Positions 1-8,315 of a DNA stretch of 58,169 bases are shown here, one piece after another. A program made the translations under genes and the position numbers. Positions within the stretch are counted from its first letter, which is position 1; the number at the start of each line of letters is the position of its first letter. The stretch comes from Bacteroidales bacterium (lineage in GTDB: Bacteria > Bacteroidota > Bacteroidia > Bacteroidales > Muribaculaceae). The DNA lies in assembly GCA_004553485.1 (NCBI GenBank), contig SFLG01000001.1, forward strand, positions 1 through 58,169, given 5' to 3'. The notes beneath the pieces were generated by a model. That model did not search any database. It worked only from the letters and a program-made list of their open reading frames with translations, and was not told the origin of the DNA.

Positions 1-957
1 GTTATCGCATTGGCGGCGGCAGCTGCATCGGCCTCGGCAATGGCACAGCACGTCGGGTCGGAGTATCGGCTGAAGACCGTTATCCCCGTTGTCGGCCGTC
101 AAGGCATCGCCATAGACAGCAATTATTATTATGTGTCCGACACGCGCGCCCTGTACAAGTACGACAAGCAGGGCAACCTGTTGCAGAAGAACGACGCGCC
201 CTTCCGCCATCCCGAGATAGCCAACCACTTCGGCGACATCGACGTCTTCGACGGCGAGATTTACTGCGGCATCGAACGCTTTGAGTACGGCCGCGGCTAC
301 AACATCGCCGTCTCGGTCTACGACGCGGGCACGCTGGAGTGGAAACGCGACTTCACGTGGGCTCCCGAGAGCGGCCAGGTGGAGGTGTCGGGCATCGCTG
401 TCGACCGCGACAAACGTATGGTGTGGATGTCAGACTGGGTCGACAGCCGTTACGCCTATTGCTACGACCTCGACACGGGACGCTACCGCACCAAGATGCA
501 GTGCGTGCCCACGCCCTACTGGTGCCAGGGAATATTCATCGCCGACGGCAAAATTCTTTTCTCGGCCGACGACGGCGAGGCCGCCTACAATCTGCCCGAC
601 AACATCTACGTCGCCGAGATAGGGGAGGTGCCCTTTACCGGACTTGTCGAAGGCGAGGAGGTGGTCAAGGACACGCCCTTCAGCGTGAAAATCGGCGAGG
701 ACGGCAAACCCGTTACCCGCAAGGGCCTTGTCGCCGGCGGTGCACAGCGTGGCGATGTGTCGTTGCTGCGGTCGATGACCGACTTCCGCCGTGCCGGCGA
801 GATAGAGGGCCTTGCCATCGACCCCGTCAACGACGACCTTGTGGTGCTCAACAACCGCGGCACAACCATCGTCCTGGGTATGAGCCAGGGTCCGATTACC
901 GAGGAAGGGTACACCGGCGAGGTGCACGAGCTGTACGTCTACGAAAAAGTGAAGTGA
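1..957 (+). CDS. exported beta-propeller-like protein, 5' end outside window
   Basis: The frame is open from base 1, so the true start lies upstream. The first visible codons (VIALAAAAASASAMAQ) look like the hydrophobic core and cleavage region of a signal peptide. About 300 mature residues follow, with repeated short strand-like segments carrying aromatic and DxD/GxI patterns (for example IAIDSNYYYVSDTRALYKYD, VSGIAVDRD, IEGLAIDPVNDDLVVLNNRG). This spacing suggests an NHL/SMP-30-like beta-propeller, probably in the periplasm or on the surface. No catalytic motif is recognised and I do not assign a function. It ends about 220 bp before the cysK start, and that gap holds a 19-bp tandem repeat. 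Confidence 0.7.
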   Translation, partial: VIALAAAAASASAMAQHVGSEYRLKTVIPVVGRQGIAIDSNYYYVSDTRALYKYDKQGNLLQKNDAPFRHPEIANHFGDIDVFDGEIYCGIERFEYGRGYNIAVSVYDAGTLEWKRDFTWAPESGQVEVSGIAVDRDKRMVWMSDWVDSRYAYCYDLDTGRYRTKMQCVPTPYWCQGIFIADGKILFSADDGEAAYNLPDNIYVAEIGEVPFTGLVEGEEVVKDTPFSVKIGEDGKPVTRKGLVAGGAQRGDVSLLRSMTDFRRAGEIEGLAIDPVNDDLVVLNNRGTTIVLGMSQGPITEEGYTGEVHELYVYEKVK

Positions 958-1073
958 CGCGCAGGGGTAGACTCAGCGCCCCGGCACCGTGCCGACACTT
1001 TGCGGCTCAGGGACGGCGTCGGGCGAACCAAATCGGCCCGCAGTGGTTTTTTTATTATGCGGTAGTTTCCGCG

Positions 1074-1140
1074 CGACATAAACTGCGGCACGCGACATAA
1101 ATTGTAACGCACAACATAAATTGTAACGCACAACATAAAT
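1074..1140. repeat. 19-bp tandem repeat, about 3.5 copies
   Basis: Copies start at 1074, 1093, 1112 and 1131 (last one partial). The second and third units differ at one base: cgacataaattgtaacgca and caacataaattgtaacgca. The array ends about 40 bp before the cysK start codon, so it lies in its probable promoter or leader. No clear TAnnTTTG element was found on the plus strand here. Confidence 0.85.
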
Positions 1141-1179
1141 CGAAACAAAGGTAAAATTACATAATAAAGGTACAATTCT

Positions 1180-2053
1180 ATGACTGACATACACAAAGAC
1201 CTTACCGAGCTCATCGGCAACACACCCCTTGTCGAGTTTCAACCCCGGCGGGAGCAGCAAGGACCGCATTGCGCTGTCGATGATAGAGGACGCCGAGAAG
1301 CGCGGCCTCATCAAGCCCGGTGCAACTATTATCGAACCCACCAGCGGCAACACCGGCATCGGCCTGGCTCTGGTGGCGCGCATCAAGGGCTACAAGTGCG
1401 TCCTTACTATGCCCGACACGATGAGTGTCGAGCGCCGCAACCTCCTCAAAGCCTTCGGCGCCGAGCTGGTCCTCACCCCCGGCTGCGAAGGCATGAAGGG
1501 CGCCATCGCCCGCGCCGACGAGTTGCATAAGGAAATCCCCGGATCGTTTATCCCCGGCCAGTTCGACAACCCCGCCAACCCCGCCGTGCACGAGCGCACG
1601 ACGGCGATGGAGATATGGAAAGACACCGACGGCGCCGTCGACATCCTTGTTGCCGGAGTGGGCACGGGAGGCACCCTGTGCGGTACCTCGCGCCGTCTTA
1701 AGAGCCTCAAGCCCGAGGTAAAGGCCGTGGCCGTCGAGCCCGCCGAGTCGCCCGTCCTCAGCGGCGGAAAGGCCGGTCCGCACAAAATTCAGGGCATAGG
1801 AGCCGGCTTTGTCCCCGGCAACTACGACCCGTCGGTGGTGGACAGCATCATCACCATCACCAATGACGAGGCCTTCGAGACTGCCCGCAACCTTGCCAGC
1901 GACGAGTCGATCCTTGCCGGCATATCGTCCGGGGCTGCCCTTGCCGCCGCCATCAAACTCGCCAAAGACCCCGCCAACGAGGACAAGACCATAGTATGCG
2001 TGCTGCCTGACACCGGTCAGCGCTATCTCTCGACCAATCTCTTTGTACAATGA
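1180..2053 (+). pseudogene. cysK: cysteine synthase A (cysK), disrupted by internal deletion and frameshift
   Basis: O-acetylserine sulfhydrylase, the PLP enzyme of the last step of cysteine synthesis. The ATG at 1180 opens MTDIHKDLTELIGNTPLVE, the normal CysK N-terminus. At about 1231-1237 the frame changes, and homology resumes one frame over with FNPGGSSKDRIALSMIEDAE, which contains the PLP-binding Lys, and continues to 2053 (TSGNTGIGLAL, GVGTGGT, ISSGAAL, LPDTGQRYLST). Family members have about 20-25 more residues between these two blocks, so roughly 65-75 bp appear to be missing. A TTG at 1229 could start a 274-residue protein, but it would lack the first part of the N-terminal fold. The 3' end overlaps the next gene by 4 bp. 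The break could be a real mutation or an assembly error. Confidence 0.85.
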
Positions 2054-2928
2054 CTACCGACAGCGACAAAATAGTTGAGCAGCTGTGCCATCAGCCCGAC
2101 GGTACCGCGTCGATACTGAAGCGCACAAAGGGACGTCTGCCGTCGGGGCAGCGCCTAAAGGAGATTATGCAGCTGATACGCGAGGTGATGTTCCCCGACT
2201 TCTTCGACGAGATGGCTCCGGCGCTGAACATCCGGCGCCATGTCACCGCCGTGCGCCTCGACAGCATCTACACCGAGCTGGCAGTGCAGATAAGGCGTGC
2301 CGCACGCCTGGGCGAGAAGACCGAAATCGACAGCGAGGCCGTCGCCGAGAACTTCGTCGCCGGTCTGCCCGAGCTGCGCCGCCTGCTGCTCACCGACGTC
2401 GATGCAATGTTCGAGAACGACCCCGCCGCCATCGACCGTTCCGAGATAATCTTCTGCTACCCGGCCTTTACGGGCATGCTGCATTACCGTACGGCCCACG
2501 CCCTGCTGACGGCGGGCGTGCCCCTGCTGCCGCGCATGATAACGGAGATGGCCCATTCGCGCACCGGCATCGACATCCACCCCGGCGCCGTCATCGGCCC
2601 GTATTTCAGCATCGACCACGGCACAGGCGTCGTCATCGGCGAGACCTGCCGCATCGGCCGACATGTGTCGATATATCAGGGCGTTACCTTGGGCGCTAAG
2701 AACTTCGTCCTTGACAGCAACGGACACCCCCTCAACGTGCCCCGCCACCCGATTATCGAGGACCACGTCACCATCTACTCCAACGCCACTATCCTGGGCC
2801 GTATCACCATCGGCAACCATGCCGTCATCGGCGGCAACCTTTGGGTGACGGCCGATGTGCCGCCCTACGCCCGCCTCAACCAGCGTCCGGCCGTCGACCA
2901 GCGGTTTATCGACGGCGCCGGGATATAG
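2050..2928 (+). CDS. cysE: serine O-acetyltransferase
   Basis: Makes O-acetylserine from serine and acetyl-CoA, the substrate of CysK encoded immediately upstream. The 292-residue protein has an N-terminal alpha-helical region (1-170) and a C-terminal left-handed beta-helix of hexapeptide repeats: TGIDIHPGAVIGPYFSIDHG, then GVVIGETCRIGRHVSIYQGV and ATILGRITIGNHAVIGGN. The His in IDHGTG and the following GETC block match the active-site region of the SAT family. Its ATG overlaps the cysK stop (ATGA at 2050-2053), indicating translational coupling. It is intact although cysK is not. It resembles the longer EpsC-like SATs rather than the short E. coli CysE. Confidence 0.93.
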   Translation: MTTDSDKIVEQLCHQPDGTASILKRTKGRLPSGQRLKEIMQLIREVMFPDFFDEMAPALNIRRHVTAVRLDSIYTELAVQIRRAARLGEKTEIDSEAVAENFVAGLPELRRLLLTDVDAMFENDPAAIDRSEIIFCYPAFTGMLHYRTAHALLTAGVPLLPRMITEMAHSRTGIDIHPGAVIGPYFSIDHGTGVVIGETCRIGRHVSIYQGVTLGAKNFVLDSNGHPLNVPRHPIIEDHVTIYSNATILGRITIGNHAVIGGNLWVTADVPPYARLNQRPAVDQRFIDGAGI

Positions 2929-2987
2929 GCCGGCCAATGATGGCCGGGCTCTTATACGTCTTATAATTGTTATTTACAATCTTTGAT

Positions 2988-3677
2988 ATGACCTTACAGG
3001 AAGCCATCCCCGTGCGCCACTCGGTGCGGAAGTATATTGATAAACCGCTACCCGCCGAGGTAGTTGCCCTCCTGCGCGCTGAGATAGACAAACTCAACAG
3101 CGCCAGCGGTTTACGGATTCAGCTTGTGACCAACGAGCCCAAGGCCTTTACCGGTCTGCTGTCCTACGGCAAGTTCTCCGGCGTCACCAACTACGTCGTC
3201 GTCGCCGGGCCCAAGTCGGACAGCCTCGACCAGACCGCCGGCTACTACGGCGAGCAGCTTGTGCTGTATGCGCAGACCCTCGGCCTGAACAGCTGCTGGG
3301 TCGGACTGACTTACCGCAAGATCCCCGGCACCTACGAACTTGGCCCGGACGATAAAATCGTCTGCTACATCGCTTTAGGCTATGGCCGGACCCAGGGCAA
3401 CAGCCACAAGACCAAGACCGTCGAGCAGCTCGGCAATGTCGGTCCCGACACGCCGGCCTGGTTTGCCGCCGGAGTGGAGGCCGCGCGCCTGGCTCCGACG
3501 GCCATCAACCAGCAGAAGTTCCACTTCACCTACCACGCCCCCGCCTCCGCCGGAGAGAAGGCCAAGGTCGTTGCCACCCCCGGCCGCTCGCTTGCGGGCT
3601 ACGTGCAGACCGACCTCGGTATCGCCCGTTGCCACTTCGAGATCGGCGCCGGCAAGGAGAACTTCGACTGGGCGTAA
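2988..3677 (+). CDS. nitroreductase family protein
   Basis: A 229-residue FMN-dependent oxidoreductase of the nitroreductase superfamily (the Bacteroidetes TM1586-like type). The N-terminal IPVRHSVRKYIDKPLP is the classical R-x-S-x-R-x-(F/Y) FMN phosphate-binding start. GEQLVLYAQTLGLNSCWVGL (about residue 90) is the usual dimer-interface helix, and GIARCHFEIGAG lies near the C-terminus. I use the ATG at 2988; a TTG at 2967 is in frame but would put non-homologous residues in front. It follows cysE by 59 bp and may be co-transcribed. The natural substrate is unknown. A terminator hairpin follows at 3761. Confidence 0.88.
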   Translation: MTLQEAIPVRHSVRKYIDKPLPAEVVALLRAEIDKLNSASGLRIQLVTNEPKAFTGLLSYGKFSGVTNYVVVAGPKSDSLDQTAGYYGEQLVLYAQTLGLNSCWVGLTYRKIPGTYELGPDDKIVCYIALGYGRTQGNSHKTKTVEQLGNVGPDTPAWFAAGVEAARLAPTAINQQKFHFTYHAPASAGEKAKVVATPGRSLAGYVQTDLGIARCHFEIGAGKENFDWA

Positions 3678-3760
3678 TGCGGTGGCGGATAAGGTGCGTA
3701 ATGCGCTGCTAACATGATACTTGTGTGCCGATATATAAAGTTGTAATCCAACGATTGTTT

Positions 3761-3801
3761 AAAGTCCTGCTTTAAGGTTTAAAACCTTGATGCAGGACTT
3801 T
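3761..3801 (+). terminator. hairpin terminator after the nitroreductase gene
   Basis: AAAGTCCTGC (3761-3770) pairs with GCAGGACTTT (3792-3801). The loop itself contains a smaller palindrome, AAGGTTTAAAACCTT. The right arm is followed by further T residues. Confidence 0.75.
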
Positions 3802-3926
3802 TGGCTGGCGGTAAAAATCAGCTTTTTCGGGGCGTATCAGGACGCCGGGACGGGGATTTTGAGGGCTGCGTGTATTTTGTGTATAAATTTCCCTGCGCGG
3901 GTCCCGTATTATTGGCGGAAAATCAG

Positions 3927-3934
3927 TACCTTTG
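3927..3934 (+). promoter_or_regulatory. Bacteroidetes -7 element (TACCTTTG)
   Basis: TACCTTTG matches the TAnnTTTG -7 consensus, 18 bp before the ATG at 3952, giving a very short leader. No TTG lies 19-20 bp upstream. Confidence 0.6.
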
Positions 3935-3951
3935 TCTATTGATAAACTGCC

Positions 3952-6900
3952 ATGAACGAGAAAGCGCTGATACAGCTGTATCTTAAGGATACGGCATTCC
4001 AAAATCTGATGCAGAGCCGCATATTCAATGTGCTGCTCATTGCGTCACGTTACGACGCGTTTGCTCTTGAAGAGGACGGACGTGTCGACGAGCAGCTTTA
4101 CTTCGAGTACGTGGCCCTCAACCTGAGCAGCCCGCCCCGTGTGACACGCGTCTCCAACTTCGACGAGGCTCTTGAGGAGATGCACCTCAAGCGCTTCGAC
4201 CTGGTGATCTCGATGCCCGGCGTGGAGATCAGCGAGACCTTCAGCCGTTCGCACGATATAAAGGCCGAATTTCCTTCGGTGCCCATCGTCATGCTGACGC
4301 CGTTCAGCAAGGAAGTGTCGCGCCGCATCGCCGCCGAGGACGTCTCGTCGGTGGACTATGTGTTCAGCTGGCTCGGCAATATGGACCTTCTGCTGGCCAT
4401 CATCAAGCTGCTCGAAGACCGCATGAACGCCGAGCGCGACATCAACGGGGTAGGGGTGCAGATGATTCTGCTGGTCGAGGACTCGGTACGCTTTTACTCG
4501 GCCGTCCTGCCTCACCTTTACCGCTTCCTGCTCACCCAGTCGCGTGCCTTCTCTACCGAGGCCCTCAACGAGCACGAGCAGATGCTGCGTATGCGCGGCC
4601 GCCCAAAGGTGATGCTTGCACGCGACTACGAGGAGGCGCGCGGGCTGTACGAGAAATACAAAGACAATATCCTGGGCGTCATCAGCGACGTCTCGTTCAA
4701 CCGTGAGGGCGTGAAAGACCACAGCGCCGGCATCACCCTTGCCAAGTGGCTGCGCGGCCGCGACCCGTATCTGCCCATCATCATCGAGTCGAGCGAGGTG
4801 CAGAACGCCGAGCGCGTGCGCGACTTCAACGGCATCTTCATCGACAAGAACTCCAAGAAGCTGTCGGTCGACCTCGGCGAGGCCATCAAGGCCAGCTTCG
4901 GCTTCGGCGACTTTGTTATACGCAATCCGGCCACCGGCGCCGAGATAATGCGCATCAGCTCGCTCAACGACCTGCAGAAGCACGTCTTCGAGATTCCTGC
5001 CGACTCGCTCTACTACCACGCCTCGCACAACGACATCTCGCGATGGCTCTACTCGCGCGCCATGTTCCCCATCGCCGACGTGATGAAACAGCACCGGTTC
5101 CGCAGCCTTGACGAGGCCCCGGCGGTGCGTCAGCTCATCTTCGAGCTGATTGTGAAATACCGCCGCATGAAAAACCGCGGCGTGGTGGCCGTGTTCAAGC
5201 GCGGCCGTTTCGACCACTACTCCAACTTTGCCCGTATCGGCCAGGGCAGTCTCGGCGGCAAAGCCCGCGGACTGGCCTTTGTCGACTCGGTGATTAAGCA
5301 CAAGGGCGAGTGCGACGACTTTGAGGGCGTCACCATCAGCATCCCGCGCACGGTGGTGCTGTGCACCGACCTCTTCGACCGGTTCATGGCCGAGAACAAC
5401 CTCTACGGCGTGGCCCTCAGTGACGCCCCCGACGAGGAAATTCTGCGCCGCTTCCTGGCCGCCCGCCTGCCCCGGCAACTCGACGACGACCTGCGCGCCC
5501 TCATCGACGTCATCGACCGGCCCCTTGCCGTGCGCTCGTCGAGTCTGCTCGAAGACTCGCACTACCAGCCCTTCGCCGGTATCTACGCAACGTATATGGT
5601 TCCGCACGGCACCGACCCCGACGAGATGATGCGCCTGTTGTGCGAGGCCATCAAGGGAGTCTATGCCTCGGTGTTTTATGCCGACTCAAAGGCCTATATG
5701 ACAGCCACATCCAACGTCATCGACCAGGAGAAGATGGCGGTGATAATCCAGGAAGTGGTGGGCCATCGCCACGGCGACTGCTACTTCCCCAGCTTCTCCG
5801 GCGTGGGCCGCTCGCTCAACTACTACCCCATCGGCGACGAGCAGGCCACCGACGGCGTGGCGCAGGTTGCCATCGGTCTCGGAAAATATATTGTCGACGG
5901 CGGCATGGCCCTGCGGTTCTGCCCGCGCCACCCGCGCAAGGTGCTTCAGACCTCGACCCTCGACATCGCTCTACGCGACACGCAGACATATATCGAGGCC
6001 CTCGATAACGACGAGAAGGCGTCGGTGGACTTCAGCGTCAACGACGGCTTCAACCTTGTGCGCCGCAACGTGCAGGACTTTGCCGGCGACCGCGTCCTCG
6101 ACTATATGGTGTCGCGGTACGACTATGCCAACGATATGCTCGTCGACAACAACATCGGTCCGGGACGCCGCGTCGTCACCTTTGCCAACGTTCTGCGCGA
6201 CAATGTCTTCCCGCTCGCTCCGGCCGTCGACTTCATGCTGCGCACGGGCCAGGAGGCCATGGGCCGTCCCGTCGAGGTGGAGTTTGCCGGCGACATAAAC
6301 CTGCGCCCGGGGCAGAAGTCGCCCAACAAAGGACACATCTACTGGCTGCAGATACGCCCCATCATTGACCGCAAGGACATGGTGGAGGACTCGATGCTGA
6401 AGGCGCCGGACAAGGACCTGCTCCTGCGCAGCAACACCGCCCTTGGCCACGGCAACATCGACGACATCACGACGGTGGTGTACGTCAGGCCGCAGAGCTT
6501 CAGTCCGCTGGTCACCCCGGCCATCGCCGCCGACTTGCAGAAGGTGAACGGGCGCCTGGTGGCCGAGGACCGCAACTACATCCTCATTGGCCCGGGACGC
6601 TGGGGGTCGAGCGACACGTCGTTGGGTGTCCCCGTGCGCTGGCCCGACATCTCCGGCGCCCGCCTCATCGTGGAGACGGCGCTCGGCAACTACCGCATCG
6701 AGCCGAGCCAGGGCACGCACTTCTTCCAGAACCTGACCTCGTTCGGGGTAGGGTACTTCACCGTCAACCCCTTTGTCGGCGACGGCAGCTTCTTCGACTT
6801 GGCGTGGCTCGACTCCATGCCGGCCGAATACGAGAACGAACATATACGCGTCGTACGGTTTGACTCACCCCTGCGCATCGGCATCGACGGCCGCAAGAGC

Positions 6901-6972
6901 GTGGGCGTGGTGCTCAAGCCCGATGTCGATTTTATACAGAAAACTAAGAATACACTGAATACACTCACCTGA
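3952..6972 (+). CDS. two-receiver protein fused to PEP-synthase-like nucleotide-binding domain
   Basis: A 1006-residue cytoplasmic protein with three parts. Residues about 15-160 form a degenerate receiver-like fold: the strand DLVISMP has no Asp at the phosphoacceptor position. Residues about 170-310 form a second receiver with all canonical residues visible: acidic pair E176-D177 (LLVEDS), phosphoacceptor D246 (GVISDVSF), Ser280 (IIIESSE) and Lys299 (FIDKNS). From about 428 a PPDK/PEP-synthase N-terminal ATP-grasp domain begins (RIGQGSLGGKARGLAF), with VRSSSLLEDS at 527. A C-terminal block contains GPGRWGSS and SQGTHFFQN. The mobile phospho-His domain and PEP-binding barrel of true PEP synthase are not visible, so this is unlikely to make PEP. 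I infer a phosphorylation-controlled ATP-dependent enzyme of unknown substrate. The next gene starts 2 bp after its stop. Confidence 0.82.
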   Translation: MNEKALIQLYLKDTAFQNLMQSRIFNVLLIASRYDAFALEEDGRVDEQLYFEYVALNLSSPPRVTRVSNFDEALEEMHLKRFDLVISMPGVEISETFSRSHDIKAEFPSVPIVMLTPFSKEVSRRIAAEDVSSVDYVFSWLGNMDLLLAIIKLLEDRMNAERDINGVGVQMILLVEDSVRFYSAVLPHLYRFLLTQSRAFSTEALNEHEQMLRMRGRPKVMLARDYEEARGLYEKYKDNILGVISDVSFNREGVKDHSAGITLAKWLRGRDPYLPIIIESSEVQNAERVRDFNGIFIDKNSKKLSVDLGEAIKASFGFGDFVIRNPATGAEIMRISSLNDLQKHVFEIPADSLYYHASHNDISRWLYSRAMFPIADVMKQHRFRSLDEAPAVRQLIFELIVKYRRMKNRGVVAVFKRGRFDHYSNFARIGQGSLGGKARGLAFVDSVIKHKGECDDFEGVTISIPRTVVLCTDLFDRFMAENNLYGVALSDAPDEEILRRFLAARLPRQLDDDLRALIDVIDRPLAVRSSSLLEDSHYQPFAGIYATYMVPHGTDPDEMMRLLCEAIKGVYASVFYADSKAYMTATSNVIDQEKMAVIIQEVVGHRHGDCYFPSFSGVGRSLNYYPIGDEQATDGVAQVAIGLGKYIVDGGMALRFCPRHPRKVLQTSTLDIALRDTQTYIEALDNDEKASVDFSVNDGFNLVRRNVQDFAGDRVLDYMVSRYDYANDMLVDNNIGPGRRVVTFANVLRDNVFPLAPAVDFMLRTGQEAMGRPVEVEFAGDINLRPGQKSPNKGHIYWLQIRPIIDRKDMVEDSMLKAPDKDLLLRSNTALGHGNIDDITTVVYVRPQSFSPLVTPAIAADLQKVNGRLVAEDRNYILIGPGRWGSSDTSLGVPVRWPDISGARLIVETALGNYRIEPSQGTHFFQNLTSFGVGYFTVNPFVGDGSFFDLAWLDSMPAEYENEHIRVVRFDSPLRIGIDGRKSVGVVLKPDVDFIQKTKNTLNTLT

Positions 6973-6974
6973 CT

Positions 6975-8270
6975 ATGGGAGCATTTGACAGCATAAAACG
7001 TATCTTCGGTTTTGAAGCCGATTATAACGATCCTGAGATACAGGACGACGATATGACAGCAAAGCCGGCGAACGCCGCGGTGCGCCAGCGTGCCGAAGGG
7101 CAGGGGGCAAACGCCGCCCCACCCGCCGCCGGCGGCAACAACGGCCCGCGTCCCGAGGACATCTTCGCGCACGTCGTGGAGGTGTTCAACCAGTCCCTGC
7201 CCGACTTCCTGAAGAACTCGGTGGACCCCGAGAGGCAGCGCAAGATTCTCTATGACGGCCTCACCGCCGACCTGAAGGCTTACGTCGAGGCCTCGCGCGT
7301 CGCCGCTGAAGCGCAGTGCCGCCGCAACTTCGAGCAGCAGAAGACCCAGCTGCAGGCCAACCTGCGCGAGATGGAAGCCCGCTACAGCCAATACAACAGT
7401 ATGCGCGACGACATGCAGCAGAAGCTGCTCAACAGCGAGCGTCAGCGTCGTGCCGTCATGGAGCGCAACAAGGATCTCGAAGACCGTGTGGCCTCGCTCG
7501 AGGCCGAGCTCGAGCAGTTCCAGCTCGAGAACAAGAGTCTGATAAACAAGCTCAAGGTCGCCGACGTGCGCAGCGGCATGCAGAGCGGCGAGGGCGGCGG
7601 CGCCGAAGCCGTCGACACCCTCATCGCCGCAGCGGTGAAGACCGCCAACGAGGAGACCGAGAAGAAGGTGCGCGCCGAGATGGAGAACAAGATGCGTGTG
7701 GCGCTCGAGAAGGCCCGTGCCGAGGCTGCGGCATCGGCCAACGACTCCGGAGACGCCGACAGCCGCCTGTCGCAGCTGCGCCAGACCAAGGACTCGGAGA
7801 TCGAAGTCCTGCGCAAACGCCTCGACGAGGTGATGCAGAAAGCTGACGGCCTGGAGAAGACGTTGGCCATGAACACCGACATGCAGGCGCGTCAGGAGCG
7901 TCGCCACAACCAGGAGAAGGAAGAGCTGCAGAAGCAGGTCGACCAGATGAAGGCGCGCCTGTCGGCAAAGGAGGCCGCCGAGAAGAAGGAGGTCTCCAAG
8001 CCCGCTGCCGACAAGTCCGGGGCCGACAAACCTGCCACCGACAACTCCGCCGAAGCCGCCGCGTCGGCCGAGCGCCGGGCTCCGCGCCGTGCCTCCGGGT
8101 CGCGCAACCTCAAGGCGCCGTCGCTGGCCGTCAACCCGTCCACACCCGACGATATCCTCAGCGACACCGACTGGCTGGTGACGCCGCGGGCCACGGGCGA
8201 AAACCGCAACGAAGGACGGCGCAAGAGCAAGACGCCGCCCAACGACGACCAGCAGCTTTCGCTGTTCTGA
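6975..8270 (+). CDS. coiled-coil protein of unknown function
   Basis: A 431-residue soluble protein starting 2 bp after the stop of the receiver/PEP-synthase-like gene, so almost certainly co-translated with it. It begins MGAFDSIKRIFGFEADYNDP, followed by an Ala/Pro/Gly-rich linker to about residue 55. A small folded segment spans about 57-95 (PEDIFAHVVEVFNQSLPDFL). Residues about 100-340 are a long charged coiled coil rich in Glu, Lys, Arg and Gln, interrupted by a Gly-rich stretch near 200. The tail is disordered and basic, ending DDQQLSLF. No signal peptide or membrane segment. The role is not recognised; scaffold or partner of the upstream protein is an inference from coupling alone. Confidence 0.75.
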   Translation: MGAFDSIKRIFGFEADYNDPEIQDDDMTAKPANAAVRQRAEGQGANAAPPAAGGNNGPRPEDIFAHVVEVFNQSLPDFLKNSVDPERQRKILYDGLTADLKAYVEASRVAAEAQCRRNFEQQKTQLQANLREMEARYSQYNSMRDDMQQKLLNSERQRRAVMERNKDLEDRVASLEAELEQFQLENKSLINKLKVADVRSGMQSGEGGGAEAVDTLIAAAVKTANEETEKKVRAEMENKMRVALEKARAEAAASANDSGDADSRLSQLRQTKDSEIEVLRKRLDEVMQKADGLEKTLAMNTDMQARQERRHNQEKEELQKQVDQMKARLSAKEAAEKKEVSKPAADKSGADKPATDNSAEAAASAERRAPRRASGSRNLKAPSLAVNPSTPDDILSDTDWLVTPRATGENRNEGRRKSKTPPNDDQQLSLF

Positions 8271-8315
8271 CAACCACGTAAAACATTTTCGCAACATCCT
8301 ATACAAAGAAAAACG

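Noticed and set aside
1141..1170. Minus-strand TACCTTTG near the cysK start as a divergent promoter
   Set aside because: The sequence fits the -7 consensus, but no minus-strand gene lies downstream of it, so I take it as chance.
939..1386. Minus-strand frames across the 19-bp repeats with a repetitive Tyr/Val-rich translation
   Set aside because: The repetitive peptide is produced by the DNA repeat, and the frames run into cysK in antisense.
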